Assembly: GCA_041743975.1 (NCBI GenBank)
Contig: JBGTLT010000194.1
Coordinates: 1-33,346 of the forward strand
Length of the DNA stretch: 33,346 nucleotides
Origin: JTS-RE37 sp041743975
GTDB lineage: Bacteria; Bacteroidota; Bacteroidia; Flavobacteriales; Flavobacteriaceae
Direction: 5' to 3'
Part shown: positions 8,150 through 15,967 of the stretch, piece after piece
Layout: each line of letters opens with the position of its first letter
Position numbering within the stretch: position 1 is the first letter of the stretch
The notes under the pieces: model-generated
The model's database searches: none
The model's input: the letters and a program-made list of their open reading frames with translations, nothing else
Told to the model about the DNA's origin: nothing
Position numbers and translations under genes: made by a program

Positions 8150-10156
8150 ATGGATATAGGAAAGAAACTAATGGAACTCCGGCGGGAGTTAAGGGAACAC
8201 AACCACAACTATTATGTTTTGGACAACCCTACCATATCGGATTATGAATTTGATATGAGGCTTCGTGAATTACAGGAGCTTGAACTTGCAAACCCTGAGT
8301 TTGATGACCCGTCTTCCCCCACAAAAAGGGTAGGTGGGGCGGTGACCAGGAATTTTAAAACTGTAGTGCACGAACACCGGATGTATTCACTGGATAATTC
8401 CTATTCCAGGGATGAACTACTCGATTGGGAAAAAAGGGTTCAACGCCAATTGGGGGATTTGGCCGTAGAATTTAGCTGTGAACTTAAATATGATGGTGCG
8501 TCCATTAGCCTTACCTATGAAAAGGGGATGCTTGCCAGTGCAGTAACCAGGGGAGACGGATATCAGGGGGATGAAGTTACAGCCAATATCAAAACCATCC
8601 GTTCGATACCGCTTCAGTTAGAGGGTAATCATCCCATTAAGGTGGATATCCGGGGAGAAATTGTCCTCCCTCTCCAGGGCTTTGCCAGGATGAATCAGGA
8701 GCGAATTGCCAACGGGGAAGATCCCTATATGAATCCACGAAATACGGCTGCCGGCAGCCTGAAACTACAAGATAGCAGCCTGGTTGCGCAGCGCCCACTG
8801 GAATGCCTGGTATATGGCATTGCTGGATTCAACCTTGGCGTTGACACCCATTTTGACGTATTGTCAAGGGCCCGGGAATGGGGTTTTAAGGTTCCAGGTG
8901 CAGCCAAACTCTGTAAAACAACCAGCGAAGTCATGGACTTTGTAAATCATTGGGATACACACCGACATGAACTTCCGTATGAAACCGATGGAGTGGTGGT
9001 AAAGGTGAACAGCCTCCGGCAACAGGAAGAGTTGGGCTATACCGCCAAATCCCCGCGCTGGGCATTGGCCTATAAATTTAAATCGGTACAGGAGTCCACC
9101 CTTTTGCGTAAAATAACTTACCAGGTAGGCCGTACTGGTGCCATTACACCGGTTGCCAACCTCAAACCCGTGTTACTGGCCGGAACAACTGTAAAACGGG
9201 CATCCCTGCACAATGCGGACCAAATTGCCAAACTGGATATCCGGGAAGGGGATACCGTATTTGTTGAAAAAGGGGGTGAGATCATCCCCAAGATCATAGG
9301 GGTGGATTTCACCAAAAGGGACCCCAGTTCCGTGCCAACAAGGTATGTTACCCATTGCCCGGAATGCCATACCCCGCTGGAGCGGCTTGAAGGGGAAGCA
9401 CAGCACTATTGCCCAAATGAAACAGGGTGCCCGCCACAGATCACGGGGCGGATACAGCATTATATTTCCAGGAAGGCAATGGATATAGAAGGAATGGGAA
9501 GTGAAACGGTAGAATTGCTGTTTAAAGAAGGTTTGATCCATGATTATGCGGATCTCTACACCTTGTCTGTATCGCAACTGATACCCCTAGAACGCATGGC
9601 TCAAAAATCAGCCGAAAACCTGGTAAAAGGCATAGCGGAATCGGTTCGGATACCCTTTGAGAGGGTTTTGTTTGCCCTTGGTATCCGGTATGTTGGGGAG
9701 ACGGTTGCCAAAAAACTAGCCAAAGCCTATAAAAATATCGATGCCCTGATGCTTGCCTCCCGGGACGAACTCACAAAAGTCGATGAAATAGGGGAGCGCA
9801 TTGCAGCTAGTGTGGTTTCATTTTTTGAGAAGGTCAGGAATAAAGAAATCATTGGCCGCCTTAAGGATTACGGGGTAAAGTTCTCACTTTCCGAAGCACA
9901 GATGCAGGATCAAACCGATCTGTTAAAAGGCCAGGTATTTGTGGTCTCAGGGGTCTTTGAAAAGGTAAGCAGGACGGAGCTCAAAAAGTTGATCGAAGAT
10001 AATGGCGGGAAAGTTGGTTCTTCCATTTCGGCAAAAACCAGTTTTGTGGTTGCCGGTGAAAATATGGGCCCCAGCAAGAAAACAAAAGCTCAGAGTTTGG
10101 GAGTACCCCTAATTTCCGAGGATTCGTTTCTGAGGATGCTTGATAATACCCCATAG
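8150..10156 (+). CDS. ligA: NAD-dependent DNA ligase LigA
   Basis: The full-length 668-aa ligase seals nicks in replication and repair using NAD. An N-terminal Ia domain with the HNHNYYVLDNPTISDYEFD nicotinamide-binding region (17-35) is followed by the adenylation motif CELKYDGAS with nucleophile Lys113. The OB fold contains the VGRTGAITPVA stretch. A four-Cys zinc site begins HCPECHTPLERL and ends YCPNETGCP. Helix-hairpin-helix repeats follow, and a BRCT domain closes the protein (about 590-668, starting LKGQVFVVSGVFEKVSRTEL). All parts are present. Its ATG directly follows the LOG-family stop. It ends the prmC operon and converges on the membrane-protein gene, 30 bases away. Confidence 0.98.
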   Translation: MDIGKKLMELRRELREHNHNYYVLDNPTISDYEFDMRLRELQELELANPEFDDPSSPTKRVGGAVTRNFKTVVHEHRMYSLDNSYSRDELLDWEKRVQRQLGDLAVEFSCELKYDGASISLTYEKGMLASAVTRGDGYQGDEVTANIKTIRSIPLQLEGNHPIKVDIRGEIVLPLQGFARMNQERIANGEDPYMNPRNTAAGSLKLQDSSLVAQRPLECLVYGIAGFNLGVDTHFDVLSRAREWGFKVPGAAKLCKTTSEVMDFVNHWDTHRHELPYETDGVVVKVNSLRQQEELGYTAKSPRWALAYKFKSVQESTLLRKITYQVGRTGAITPVANLKPVLLAGTTVKRASLHNADQIAKLDIREGDTVFVEKGGEIIPKIIGVDFTKRDPSSVPTRYVTHCPECHTPLERLEGEAQHYCPNETGCPPQITGRIQHYISRKAMDIEGMGSETVELLFKEGLIHDYADLYTLSVSQLIPLERMAQKSAENLVKGIAESVRIPFERVLFALGIRYVGETVAKKLAKAYKNIDALMLASRDELTKVDEIGERIAASVVSFFEKVRNKEIIGRLKDYGVKFSLSEAQMQDQTDLLKGQVFVVSGVFEKVSRTELKKLIEDNGGKVGSSISAKTSFVVAGENMGPSKKTKAQSLGVPLISEDSFLRMLDNTP

Positions 10157-10160
10157 GTAT

Positions 10161-10185
10161 GGAAAACTGTTTCCGTGGATTTTTT
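10161..10185 (+). terminator. Weak terminator-like hairpin after ligA
   Basis: GGAAA (10161-10165) and TTTCC (10170-10174) form a short five-pair stem with an ACTG loop, followed five bases later by a T6 run at 10180-10185. It lies between the convergent ends of ligA and the membrane-protein gene. The stem is short and A/T-rich, so function is uncertain. Confidence 0.35.
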
Positions 10186-10186
10186 C

Positions 10187-11590
10187 TTATGGCAGGTATG
10201 AGGCCTTCCTGAGCCGATTGACAATGCCCCATATAGGCAGTGTATTGTTCCCGGGATGACGATCGGCCGAATGCCGGAGTAACAAATGGAAAATGATAAG
10301 TTGAAAAGATACGAAAAGGTATTCGTTGAAATAGTTGTCTGCTGATGGGAAGCTGGGAATATACACCCTGAAGGAGAGCAGGTAATTTAGCAGTGTCAGC
10401 CCTAAAAAAATGAGGCTGTACCGCCAGTTCCGGAAACATTCGGGGTACAGGTTGAAGGAAAGCAACAGCCGGATTTCCTGATAACAAAATTGGGCCATCA
10501 GTGGCCAGAGGAACACCAGGGGAAGCGAAAATAACCTCACTTCCCGTGAAAATGCGGCCAGTAATATTATTGGGGTGTTGACCGCACAACTCAGGATAAA
10601 GGCATTGATAAACTTTTTCTCCATGTTCGAAGGATTGTTACGCTTGCTATAGACAATAAGGAAATATATAAACGTCCCCAACGATACTATAATGGATGTG
10701 ACTGTTTCAACGGAACTTGGCAAGTCCTTGAAATTTTCCTTAAAACACGAAAACCTGCTTTGGAACTCGTCCTGGGTGCCATCCCAAAGCCCCTTGTTTT
10801 CTATAAAAAGAAGTATGCAGGCCATGTAGAACACCACCGGGAGCCCGACAAGGAAATAAAATTTCAGGTGTCGCTTATCCAGGATATGCCCTTGGGTAAT
10901 TTGATGATCCGGAATAAAGAACAGAATCCCCAAAATCACAAAAGCGGTGTTCTCGCGGGCTATCATGGCAGCCGTAAACCACATTATATAGCCCACCCAA
11001 TGCTTATTCAATATACTGGTCAATCCGGCAAATATAAAGCAGTATTGCAACGGTTCATCATAACTGAAAACGGGTGGGAAGAAAACAAATATTATAGAAA
11101 ATGACAGGAAGTAAAGGATCAGGTTTATAATACCTTTTAGATAACCCAGTTGTAACGCCATTGAAAGTCGGTACAACAACAGCCCGCTTAGGAAGAGCAG
11201 GGAAAAGTTGACCCATATAAATGCTTTGCCCATAGATATGCCCAACCAGCTGGAAGTAGTTTCAATCAGCCAGGTTGTCAGTGGCCGCCGGGCAAAAGGA
11301 GCAAAATCTTTATGGTAATTGATCTGGGATGTTAGGAAACCATTGGAAATGATCGTGTTCTTTTCATTCAACATACTGTCCACATTGCTCGACATATGTA
11401 TTGAATAAATAAACACAACAAACCCTAAACTAAACAGACAGGGCAGGAGGGACTTTACTATTTTAAGAAGCGCTTTTTCCAACCTTCTGGATGATATTGC
11501 TAAATTTGTGAAAATAGGGATTTTTAGGACACATACCGCGTATTTCAGTATTTCGGAAGACAATAGGGAATTGCGCCAAATAGCAAACAT
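10187..11590 (-). CDS. Polytopic membrane protein, possible GT-C-type glycosyltransferase-like protein
   Basis: The 467-aa product has about ten to eleven hydrophobic segments after residue 45, with an external-loop-like stretch around 65-110 (NSNVD... to DFAPFARRPLTTWLIE) between the first two. This plan, with an early large loop and later FSYDEP and MIARENTAF motifs between helices, recalls membrane glycosyltransferases of GT-C type and related polymer proteins, but I cannot assign a family. The start is doubtful: the ATG at 11590 lies only 3 bases from the start of the divergent 97-aa gene, leaving no room for two promoters. A TTG at 11482, residue 37, just before the first helix, is a possible real start. 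No linked sugar genes are present. Confidence 0.7.
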   Translation of the reverse strand: MFAIWRNSLLSSEILKYAVCVLKIPIFTNLAISSRRLEKALLKIVKSLLPCLFSLGFVVFIYSIHMSSNVDSMLNEKNTIISNGFLTSQINYHKDFAPFARRPLTTWLIETTSSWLGISMGKAFIWVNFSLLFLSGLLLYRLSMALQLGYLKGIINLILYFLSFSIIFVFFPPVFSYDEPLQYCFIFAGLTSILNKHWVGYIMWFTAAMIARENTAFVILGILFFIPDHQITQGHILDKRHLKFYFLVGLPVVFYMACILLFIENKGLWDGTQDEFQSRFSCFKENFKDLPSSVETVTSIIVSLGTFIYFLIVYSKRNNPSNMEKKFINAFILSCAVNTPIILLAAFSREVRLFSLPLVFLWPLMAQFCYQEIRLLLSFNLYPECFRNWRYSLIFLGLTLLNYLLSFRVYIPSFPSADNYFNEYLFVSFQLIIFHLLLRHSADRHPGNNTLPIWGIVNRLRKASYLP

Positions 11591-11593
11591 ACA

Positions 11594-11887
11594 ATGGATA
11601 TATCCTTTTTCAGGGAAACCCTTAAGGAAGCTGCCCCGCCACCGCGATGGAACAGATCATTGCAATCTCTCTGGTGGGATGCGAGGGGGGATTGGCATAA
11701 GGCCCATGACCTGGCTGATGGGCTCAATACCCAGGCCGGGAGTTGGATTCATGCCTATTTGCATCGCAGGGAAGGGGATGAATGGAATGCAGCCTATTGG
11801 TACAACAAGGCTGGTAAGCCATTTCCCCGTATAAGCCTGGATGAAGAATTTGAAGAACTTGTCGGGGCCATGATAAGGTATACCTAG
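11594..11887 (+). CDS. Conserved small protein of about 100 aa, function unknown
   Basis: This 97-aa cytoplasmic protein looks genuine although short. It contains the pattern LWWDARGDWHKAHDLADG, then GSWIHAYLHRREGDEWNAAY and WYNKAGKPFP, a conserved layout I recognise from small uncharacterised bacterial proteins of about this length. The alternating helical pattern and aromatic-rich repeats resemble one or two TPR/SEL1-like hairpins. No enzymatic motif is present. The ATG at 11594 fits the usual N-terminus of the family (a short acidic/amphipathic helix, then PPP). It stands alone on the plus strand, head to head with the membrane-protein gene. Confidence 0.75.
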   Translation: MDISFFRETLKEAAPPPRWNRSLQSLWWDARGDWHKAHDLADGLNTQAGSWIHAYLHRREGDEWNAAYWYNKAGKPFPRISLDEEFEELVGAMIRYT

Positions 11888-12102
11888 CTGGTCCGGGATG
11901 TCGAATAAGGTGTTGAACCCGTCTCGGGAACCCAGGGATAGCATCACGGGGTCAGGGCCATTTGCAATAGTATTATTCCTGGATATTTAGGATATACCCG
12001 GAAAAACAGTTATTGGTATTAAATCAATACATCATGATGAATTCACGCTGGTTTGAACATAAAAACTCACCCGATCCATCCCTTTCATAAACCCTGGCCA
12101 GG

Positions 12103-12408
12103 GTGTTCCGTTATTTTTTGGTTTCAATGGCCCTGCTTGTTGTATCTTTTGGAATAGGTACAGCTGGATACCACTACTACGGGAATATCTCCAGGATTGA
12201 TGGATTTTATAATGCTTCCATGATCCTTTCGGGCATGGGTCCGGTTAATACAATGGAGCATACTGCTGCAAAATTATTTTCTTCCTTTTATGCCCTTTTC
12301 AGCGGTTTGGTTTTTTTAAGTACAACAGCCATTATTTTTGCTCCCTTAGCACATAGGATGCTGCACCTCATTCATATAGAAGACATCCAGGGATCAGAAG
12401 AGCCCTGA
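12103..12408 (+). CDS. Small two-helix membrane protein resembling an ion-channel pore module; N-terminus interrupted
   Basis: From the GTG at 12103 the product is 101 aa, with a helix at about 4-22, an amphipathic segment FYNASMILSGMGPVNTMEH, and a second helix at about 60-85. The TM - pore-loop-like - TM plan resembles two-TM potassium channels, but the selectivity-filter TVGYG is replaced by SGMGPV, so potassium selectivity is not expected. Directly upstream and in the same frame, an ATG at 12034 opens MMNSRWFEHKNSPDPSLS followed by TAA at 12088-12090, which looks like the natural N-terminus cut off by a stop. The visible gene may be a GTG-restarted remnant or a recent pseudogene. It converges on nhaD, 24 bases away. 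Confidence 0.6.
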   Translation: MFRYFLVSMALLVVSFGIGTAGYHYYGNISRIDGFYNASMILSGMGPVNTMEHTAAKLFSSFYALFSGLVFLSTTAIIFAPLAHRMLHLIHIEDIQGSEEP

Positions 12409-12432
12409 TGCTGCAGACAGTGCTGAAAACCT

Positions 12433-13737
12433 TTAGTTGAGCATTACATAAACAAGGATCCCTGATATATAGCCCAGGAAGGCCAGGAGGGAAATCCGTT
12501 TCAGGTACCAGATAAAATCAATTTTGAGGATCCCCATAATAGCCACACCGGCCGCTGAACCGATTATTAGAATGCTGCCGCCGGTACCTGCACAGTAGGC
12601 AAGCAGCTCCCAGAAATCATGATCCGGGGGGTAGGTTTCCAGTGGGTACATCCCGATGGCCCCCGCTACCAGGGGTACGTTGTCAACTATGGAGGAGACC
12701 ACCCCTATTATGGCATTTACCACGACTATACTGCTGAAATTCTCATCGAGCAACCTAGCTAGGTCCGTCAGGTGTCCGACAGTCTGCAGGGCACCGACCG
12801 CAATCAGGATCCCCAGAAAAAAGAGGATACTTGGGGTATCTATTTTTTGGAGCACCCCTGCGATGGAAAGCGCTTTTTTGTCATCAATGGGCTTATGCTT
12901 ATGCAGGAGTTCGGTGGTGATCCATACCAGGCTCAGCCCAAAAAGGATGCCCATAAATGGCGGAAGATTGGTGATCGTTTTAAAAATTGGGACAAAAAGC
13001 AAGGCGCCGATCCCAATGATGAACACCAGTTTTCTTTCTGATTGCTGAATAAATATTTTGCCACCGTGTTCTTCCGGAAGTACCGTAGGTTTTTGAATCT
13101 GGCCCCGGAACAGGAAGGATAATAACAGCAAGGGTACCAATAGACAGGCAAGGCTGGGGAGGAATAGTGTCGTGACTATATTGGCTGCGGTAATCTGCCC
13201 GCCAATCCAAAGCATAATAGTTGTTACATCGCCAATGGGGGACCAGGCGCCTCCGGCATTGGCAGCTATGACCAAAAGCCCTGCAAAGAACCATAAGTCC
13301 TTTCTGTCCTGGACCAGTTTCCGCAACAGGGCTGCCATCACAATGGCTGTAGTAAGGTTGTCCAGGGCCGCTGACATGAAAAATGTAAGAAAACTTAAAA
13401 TCCAGATCAGTTTTAATTTATTGGTGGTCGTTATGCGATCGGTGATTACAGTAAACCCCTCGTGGGCATCTATGATCTCTACAATCGTCATGGCCCCCAG
13501 AAGAAAAAAGAGGATTTCCGAAATTTCCGCCACGTGTTCGAGCAGGCCGTCTGCGATAAAGGCGATGGATTCCGATGGGTCGACCTGCGGTAAAAGGGTG
13601 TCCCGTCCCATGATAAACAGGATCCAGCACAGGGTACCCGTCAGCAGGGCCAATGCAGCTTTGTCTACTTTGATGGTATGTTCAAGGGCTATAAAACAAT
13701 ACCCCAGGATAAACACAAGCAGGATGACCAGATACAT
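12433..13737 (-). CDS. nhaD: NhaD-type sodium/proton antiporter
   Basis: The 434-aa protein is hydrophobic with about twelve helices and belongs to the ion-transporter superfamily branch of NhaD. It shows the conserved intramembrane motifs SAALDNLTTAIVMA at about 123-136, ANAGGAWSPIGDVTT at about 159-173, and the second-half counterpart VSSIVDNVPLVAGAIG. These are the usual cation-site segments with Asp and Asn/Thr in broken helices. NhaD exchanges sodium for protons at the inner membrane and supports growth under salt and alkaline stress, in keeping with a marine or saline habitat. It is monocistronic in appearance, with a 104-bp spacer upstream. Confidence 0.93.
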   Translation of the reverse strand: MYLVILLVFILGYCFIALEHTIKVDKAALALLTGTLCWILFIMGRDTLLPQVDPSESIAFIADGLLEHVAEISEILFFLLGAMTIVEIIDAHEGFTVITDRITTTNKLKLIWILSFLTFFMSAALDNLTTAIVMAALLRKLVQDRKDLWFFAGLLVIAANAGGAWSPIGDVTTIMLWIGGQITAANIVTTLFLPSLACLLVPLLLLSFLFRGQIQKPTVLPEEHGGKIFIQQSERKLVFIIGIGALLFVPIFKTITNLPPFMGILFGLSLVWITTELLHKHKPIDDKKALSIAGVLQKIDTPSILFFLGILIAVGALQTVGHLTDLARLLDENFSSIVVVNAIIGVVSSIVDNVPLVAGAIGMYPLETYPPDHDFWELLAYCAGTGGSILIIGSAAGVAIMGILKIDFIWYLKRISLLAFLGYISGILVYVMLN

Positions 13738-13813
13738 CGTAAAATGGCAAGTTATTGGATATTAAATATAGCAAAACCGGCGATATACTATTAAATAGTT
13801 ATATTAAATTATC

Positions 13814-13838
13814 AAAAAAAAAGACTGGCTTCCCCCAG
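13814..13838 (-). terminator. Terminator-like hairpin after the RimK - AstE-like pair
   Basis: Read on the minus strand, CTGG (13838-13835) and CCAG (13828-13825) form a short GC-rich stem with a six-base loop, followed within two bases by a T9 tract (A9 at 13814-13822 on the plus strand). It begins a few bases after the stop codon of the AstE-like gene. The stem is short but the U-tract is strong, so it is a plausible end of the minus-strand operon. Confidence 0.5.
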
Positions 13839-13841
13839 GGT

Positions 13842-14825
13842 TCACCCCTTGGAAGAGACAGTATTCCGGGAGATATGGAATAAGGCATCCCCCTGGTTGA
13901 CAATAGGGGATTGATTGATGCAGATCATATACCCTTTGGAAGGGGATTTGATATACCGCTCAAAGAAGCCGAACGGGTCTGAAATGCTGCCGAGGATGTC
14001 TCCTTTGTTAATCAGGGTTCCCAACAGGACGGAAGGATGGAACATCCCGGAATATTTAGCACGGATCCAATCAGAGCTATCAATTAATATCGGGTCGAAA
14101 TCCGTAACCTCCAGCTTTTCCAACTCCCTGGAGAAATCACGCATGCCTAAATGCTGCATAACCCTGAGGGCACCTGCCACCCCGGCAATGGTTATCTGTT
14201 CATCCAGATGGAGGGATTTACCTCCTTCAAAAAGCAAAACCTTTTTCTTTAAGCTATGCATGGTTTCACGGAAGGATTTTTCCCTGTGCCCTGTCCGGAT
14301 CACAAATGGAGTTCCAAATACCTTGGCCAGTTCCAGGGCATCCTCGTCGTTTTTATTGATGCGTATCTGGGGTACGTTGAACCTGCTATTGCCTCCTGTA
14401 TGATAATCTATGCAATAATCCACGAGGGGGGCAATCTCCTTGATGATATAATAGGCAAACCTGCTAGCCAGCGATCCCCTGGGGCTTCCCGGGAAAACCC
14501 TGTTAAGGTCCCTGCCATCCGGAAACTGCCGTTTTTGATTTAAAAAACCAAACACATTGACCACCGGGATACAGATCACCATTCCGTTTTGGGGCTGGTT
14601 ATACTTTTTAGAGATCAACTGCCGTACCACTTCAACACCATTGATCTCGTTGCCGTGTATACCTCCGGTTATCAATAAACGCGGCCCTTCATTTTTAGCT
14701 CGTTGCACAATTACCGGTACCTGAATCTTAGTTCGGGTATGCAATTTGGCTATGTCCAGGTTCAATTGTACTCCCTTCCCCCTGGAAATTACATGCCCCA
14801 GAACTTCTATCTTAGTGTTCGGCAT
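13842..14825 (-). CDS. Succinylglutamate desuccinylase/aspartoacylase-family zinc hydrolase
   Basis: The protein is about 327 aa from the ATG at 14825 (14837 would add MLKD). It shows the AstE/AspA zinc-carboxypeptidase fold motifs: GGIHGNEINGVEVVRQL (His57 and Glu60 as zinc ligands), GRDLNRVFPGS (substrate-binding Arg/Asn) and DYHTGG (His142, third zinc ligand). The C-terminal part (about 230-327) is a small beta domain like those of the wider family. Relatives cleave amide bonds of N-acylated amino acids. It starts inside the last codons of the RimK-like ligase (14-nt overlap), so ligase and hydrolase are made together; the hydrolase may act on the ligase product or precursor. That is inference. 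Confidence 0.9.
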   Translation of the reverse strand: MPNTKIEVLGHVISRGKGVQLNLDIAKLHTRTKIQVPVIVQRAKNEGPRLLITGGIHGNEINGVEVVRQLISKKYNQPQNGMVICIPVVNVFGFLNQKRQFPDGRDLNRVFPGSPRGSLASRFAYYIIKEIAPLVDYCIDYHTGGNSRFNVPQIRINKNDEDALELAKVFGTPFVIRTGHREKSFRETMHSLKKKVLLFEGGKSLHLDEQITIAGVAGALRVMQHLGMRDFSRELEKLEVTDFDPILIDSSDWIRAKYSGMFHPSVLLGTLINKGDILGSISDPFGFFERYIKSPSKGYMICINQSPIVNQGDALFHISRNTVSSKG

Positions 14826-15690
14826 GTCTTTCAACATATTTTATAATCTTTCCGGCAATATCTTTTCCGGTGGCTTCTTCAATACCTTCAAGGCCTGGAG
14901 AAGAATTGACTTCCAATATCAGCGGTCCCCGGGCTGACTGCAGCAGGTCTACCCCCGCAACCCCTAGTCCCATGACTCGCGCCGCCTTGATGGCAGCATT
15001 CTCTTCTTCATCGGAAAGTTCAATGATTGTCGCAGAGCCCCCACGGTGGAGATTAGAACGGAACTCACCTTCCTTCCCCTGCCGCTTCATGGCTCCCTCT
15101 ACAACCCCATCAATTACGAAGGCCCGGATATCTGCGCCTTTCGCTTCTTTGATAAATTCCTGGACAATTACCCGGGCCTGCAACCCGTTAAAGGCTTCCA
15201 ATATGGATTCTGCAGAATTTCTTTTATCGGCCAGAACAACACCAAGGCCCTGGGTACCTTCCAATAGTTTGATTACTACCGGCGCTCCCCCGACCTTATC
15301 GATGACGGCACCCACGTCTTTTGAATAATTGCTGAAGACCGTTTTAGGAAGGTCCAACCCTGCCCGGGACAATATCTGGAGACTCCTCAATTTATCCCGT
15401 GACCTCACCAAAGCCTGTGATTCTACCGCGGTAAATACTTTCATCATTTCAAATTGACGGACCACCGCGGTTCCGTAAAAGGTGATCGATGATCCGATCC
15501 GGGGTATTACGGCGCTCACGTCCTTGATTTCAACCCCCTGATAAATTAGCCCGGGTTTTCTCCTTTCGATGATAAGATCACATTTGGCATGATCAATAAC
15601 CAGCATTTCGTGGCCCTTCTGTCTACCGGCTTCTATTAAACGGCGTGTGGAATATAAATCCGGGTTCTGCGATAGTACAACTATTTTCAT
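14812..15690 (-). CDS. rimK: RimK-type ATP-grasp ligase
   Basis: The 292-aa cytoplasmic enzyme belongs to the RimK subfamily of ATP-grasp carboxylate-amine ligases. Visible parts are an N-terminal pre-ATP-grasp domain (1-95), VVIKLLEGTQGLGV with ATP-binding Lys141, VIVQEFI with Glu178, the RimK-typical FRSNLHRGG at 210-218, and metal ligands in LILEVNSSPGLEGIE (Glu260, Asn262). E. coli RimK adds glutamates to ribosomal protein S6 and makes poly-alpha-glutamate; relatives make other amino-acid conjugates, so the substrate here is open. It is co-translated with the AstE-like hydrolase, whose start lies within its 3' end. The ATG sits behind an AT-rich leader. Confidence 0.92.
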   Translation of the reverse strand: MKIVVLSQNPDLYSTRRLIEAGRQKGHEMLVIDHAKCDLIIERRKPGLIYQGVEIKDVSAVIPRIGSSITFYGTAVVRQFEMMKVFTAVESQALVRSRDKLRSLQILSRAGLDLPKTVFSNYSKDVGAVIDKVGGAPVVIKLLEGTQGLGVVLADKRNSAESILEAFNGLQARVIVQEFIKEAKGADIRAFVIDGVVEGAMKRQGKEGEFRSNLHRGGSATIIELSDEEENAAIKAARVMGLGVAGVDLLQSARGPLILEVNSSPGLEGIEEATGKDIAGKIIKYVERHAEH

Positions 15691-15967
15691 TTTTTAATTT
15701 TAATTGAATTGGAAATTAATTAGGGGATGATGGAAAGGGCAGGTCTTCAGGAATCCTGAACTGGCTGCCGTTGTTGCTGAATATACATTTTTTTGACTTT
15801 AAGCGCAATGCTGATTGATATATTTTCCTTTGTTTTACTGTTTTGGTGAATTCTATTGAACAGTCAGGAAACATCAGGGTATACCAGTCTCACGTGTTTC
15901 GGAGGTATGGTAATCCCTGTTGTGGTCGGGACAATAAACCCTGGCACTGAACGGGTGACACCACAGT
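15691..15967 (-). other. Spacer between corA and rimK, no gene recognised
   Basis: The 277 bases separate two minus-strand genes. The half next to rimK is AT-rich, as expected for a promoter region, but has no exact TANNTTTG on the minus strand. The half next to corA reads through about 35 codons in one frame after the corA stop without a start or a recognisable domain. I see no terminator with a U-tract. Confidence 0.4.

Noticed and set aside
9981..10589. 202-codon minus-strand open frame spanning the ligA/membrane-gene junction
   Set aside because: Overlaps the ligA BRCT region and the membrane gene in other frames; its sequence has no coherent helices or motifs.
13172..13765. 197-codon plus-strand open frame
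   Set aside because: Antisense to nhaD; the minus-strand frame has complete NhaD motifs and the antisense protein has none.
15871..15967. Open run of about 35 codons directly after the corA stop
   Set aside because: No start codon of its own and no recognisable protein features; more likely chance or an old 3' remnant.
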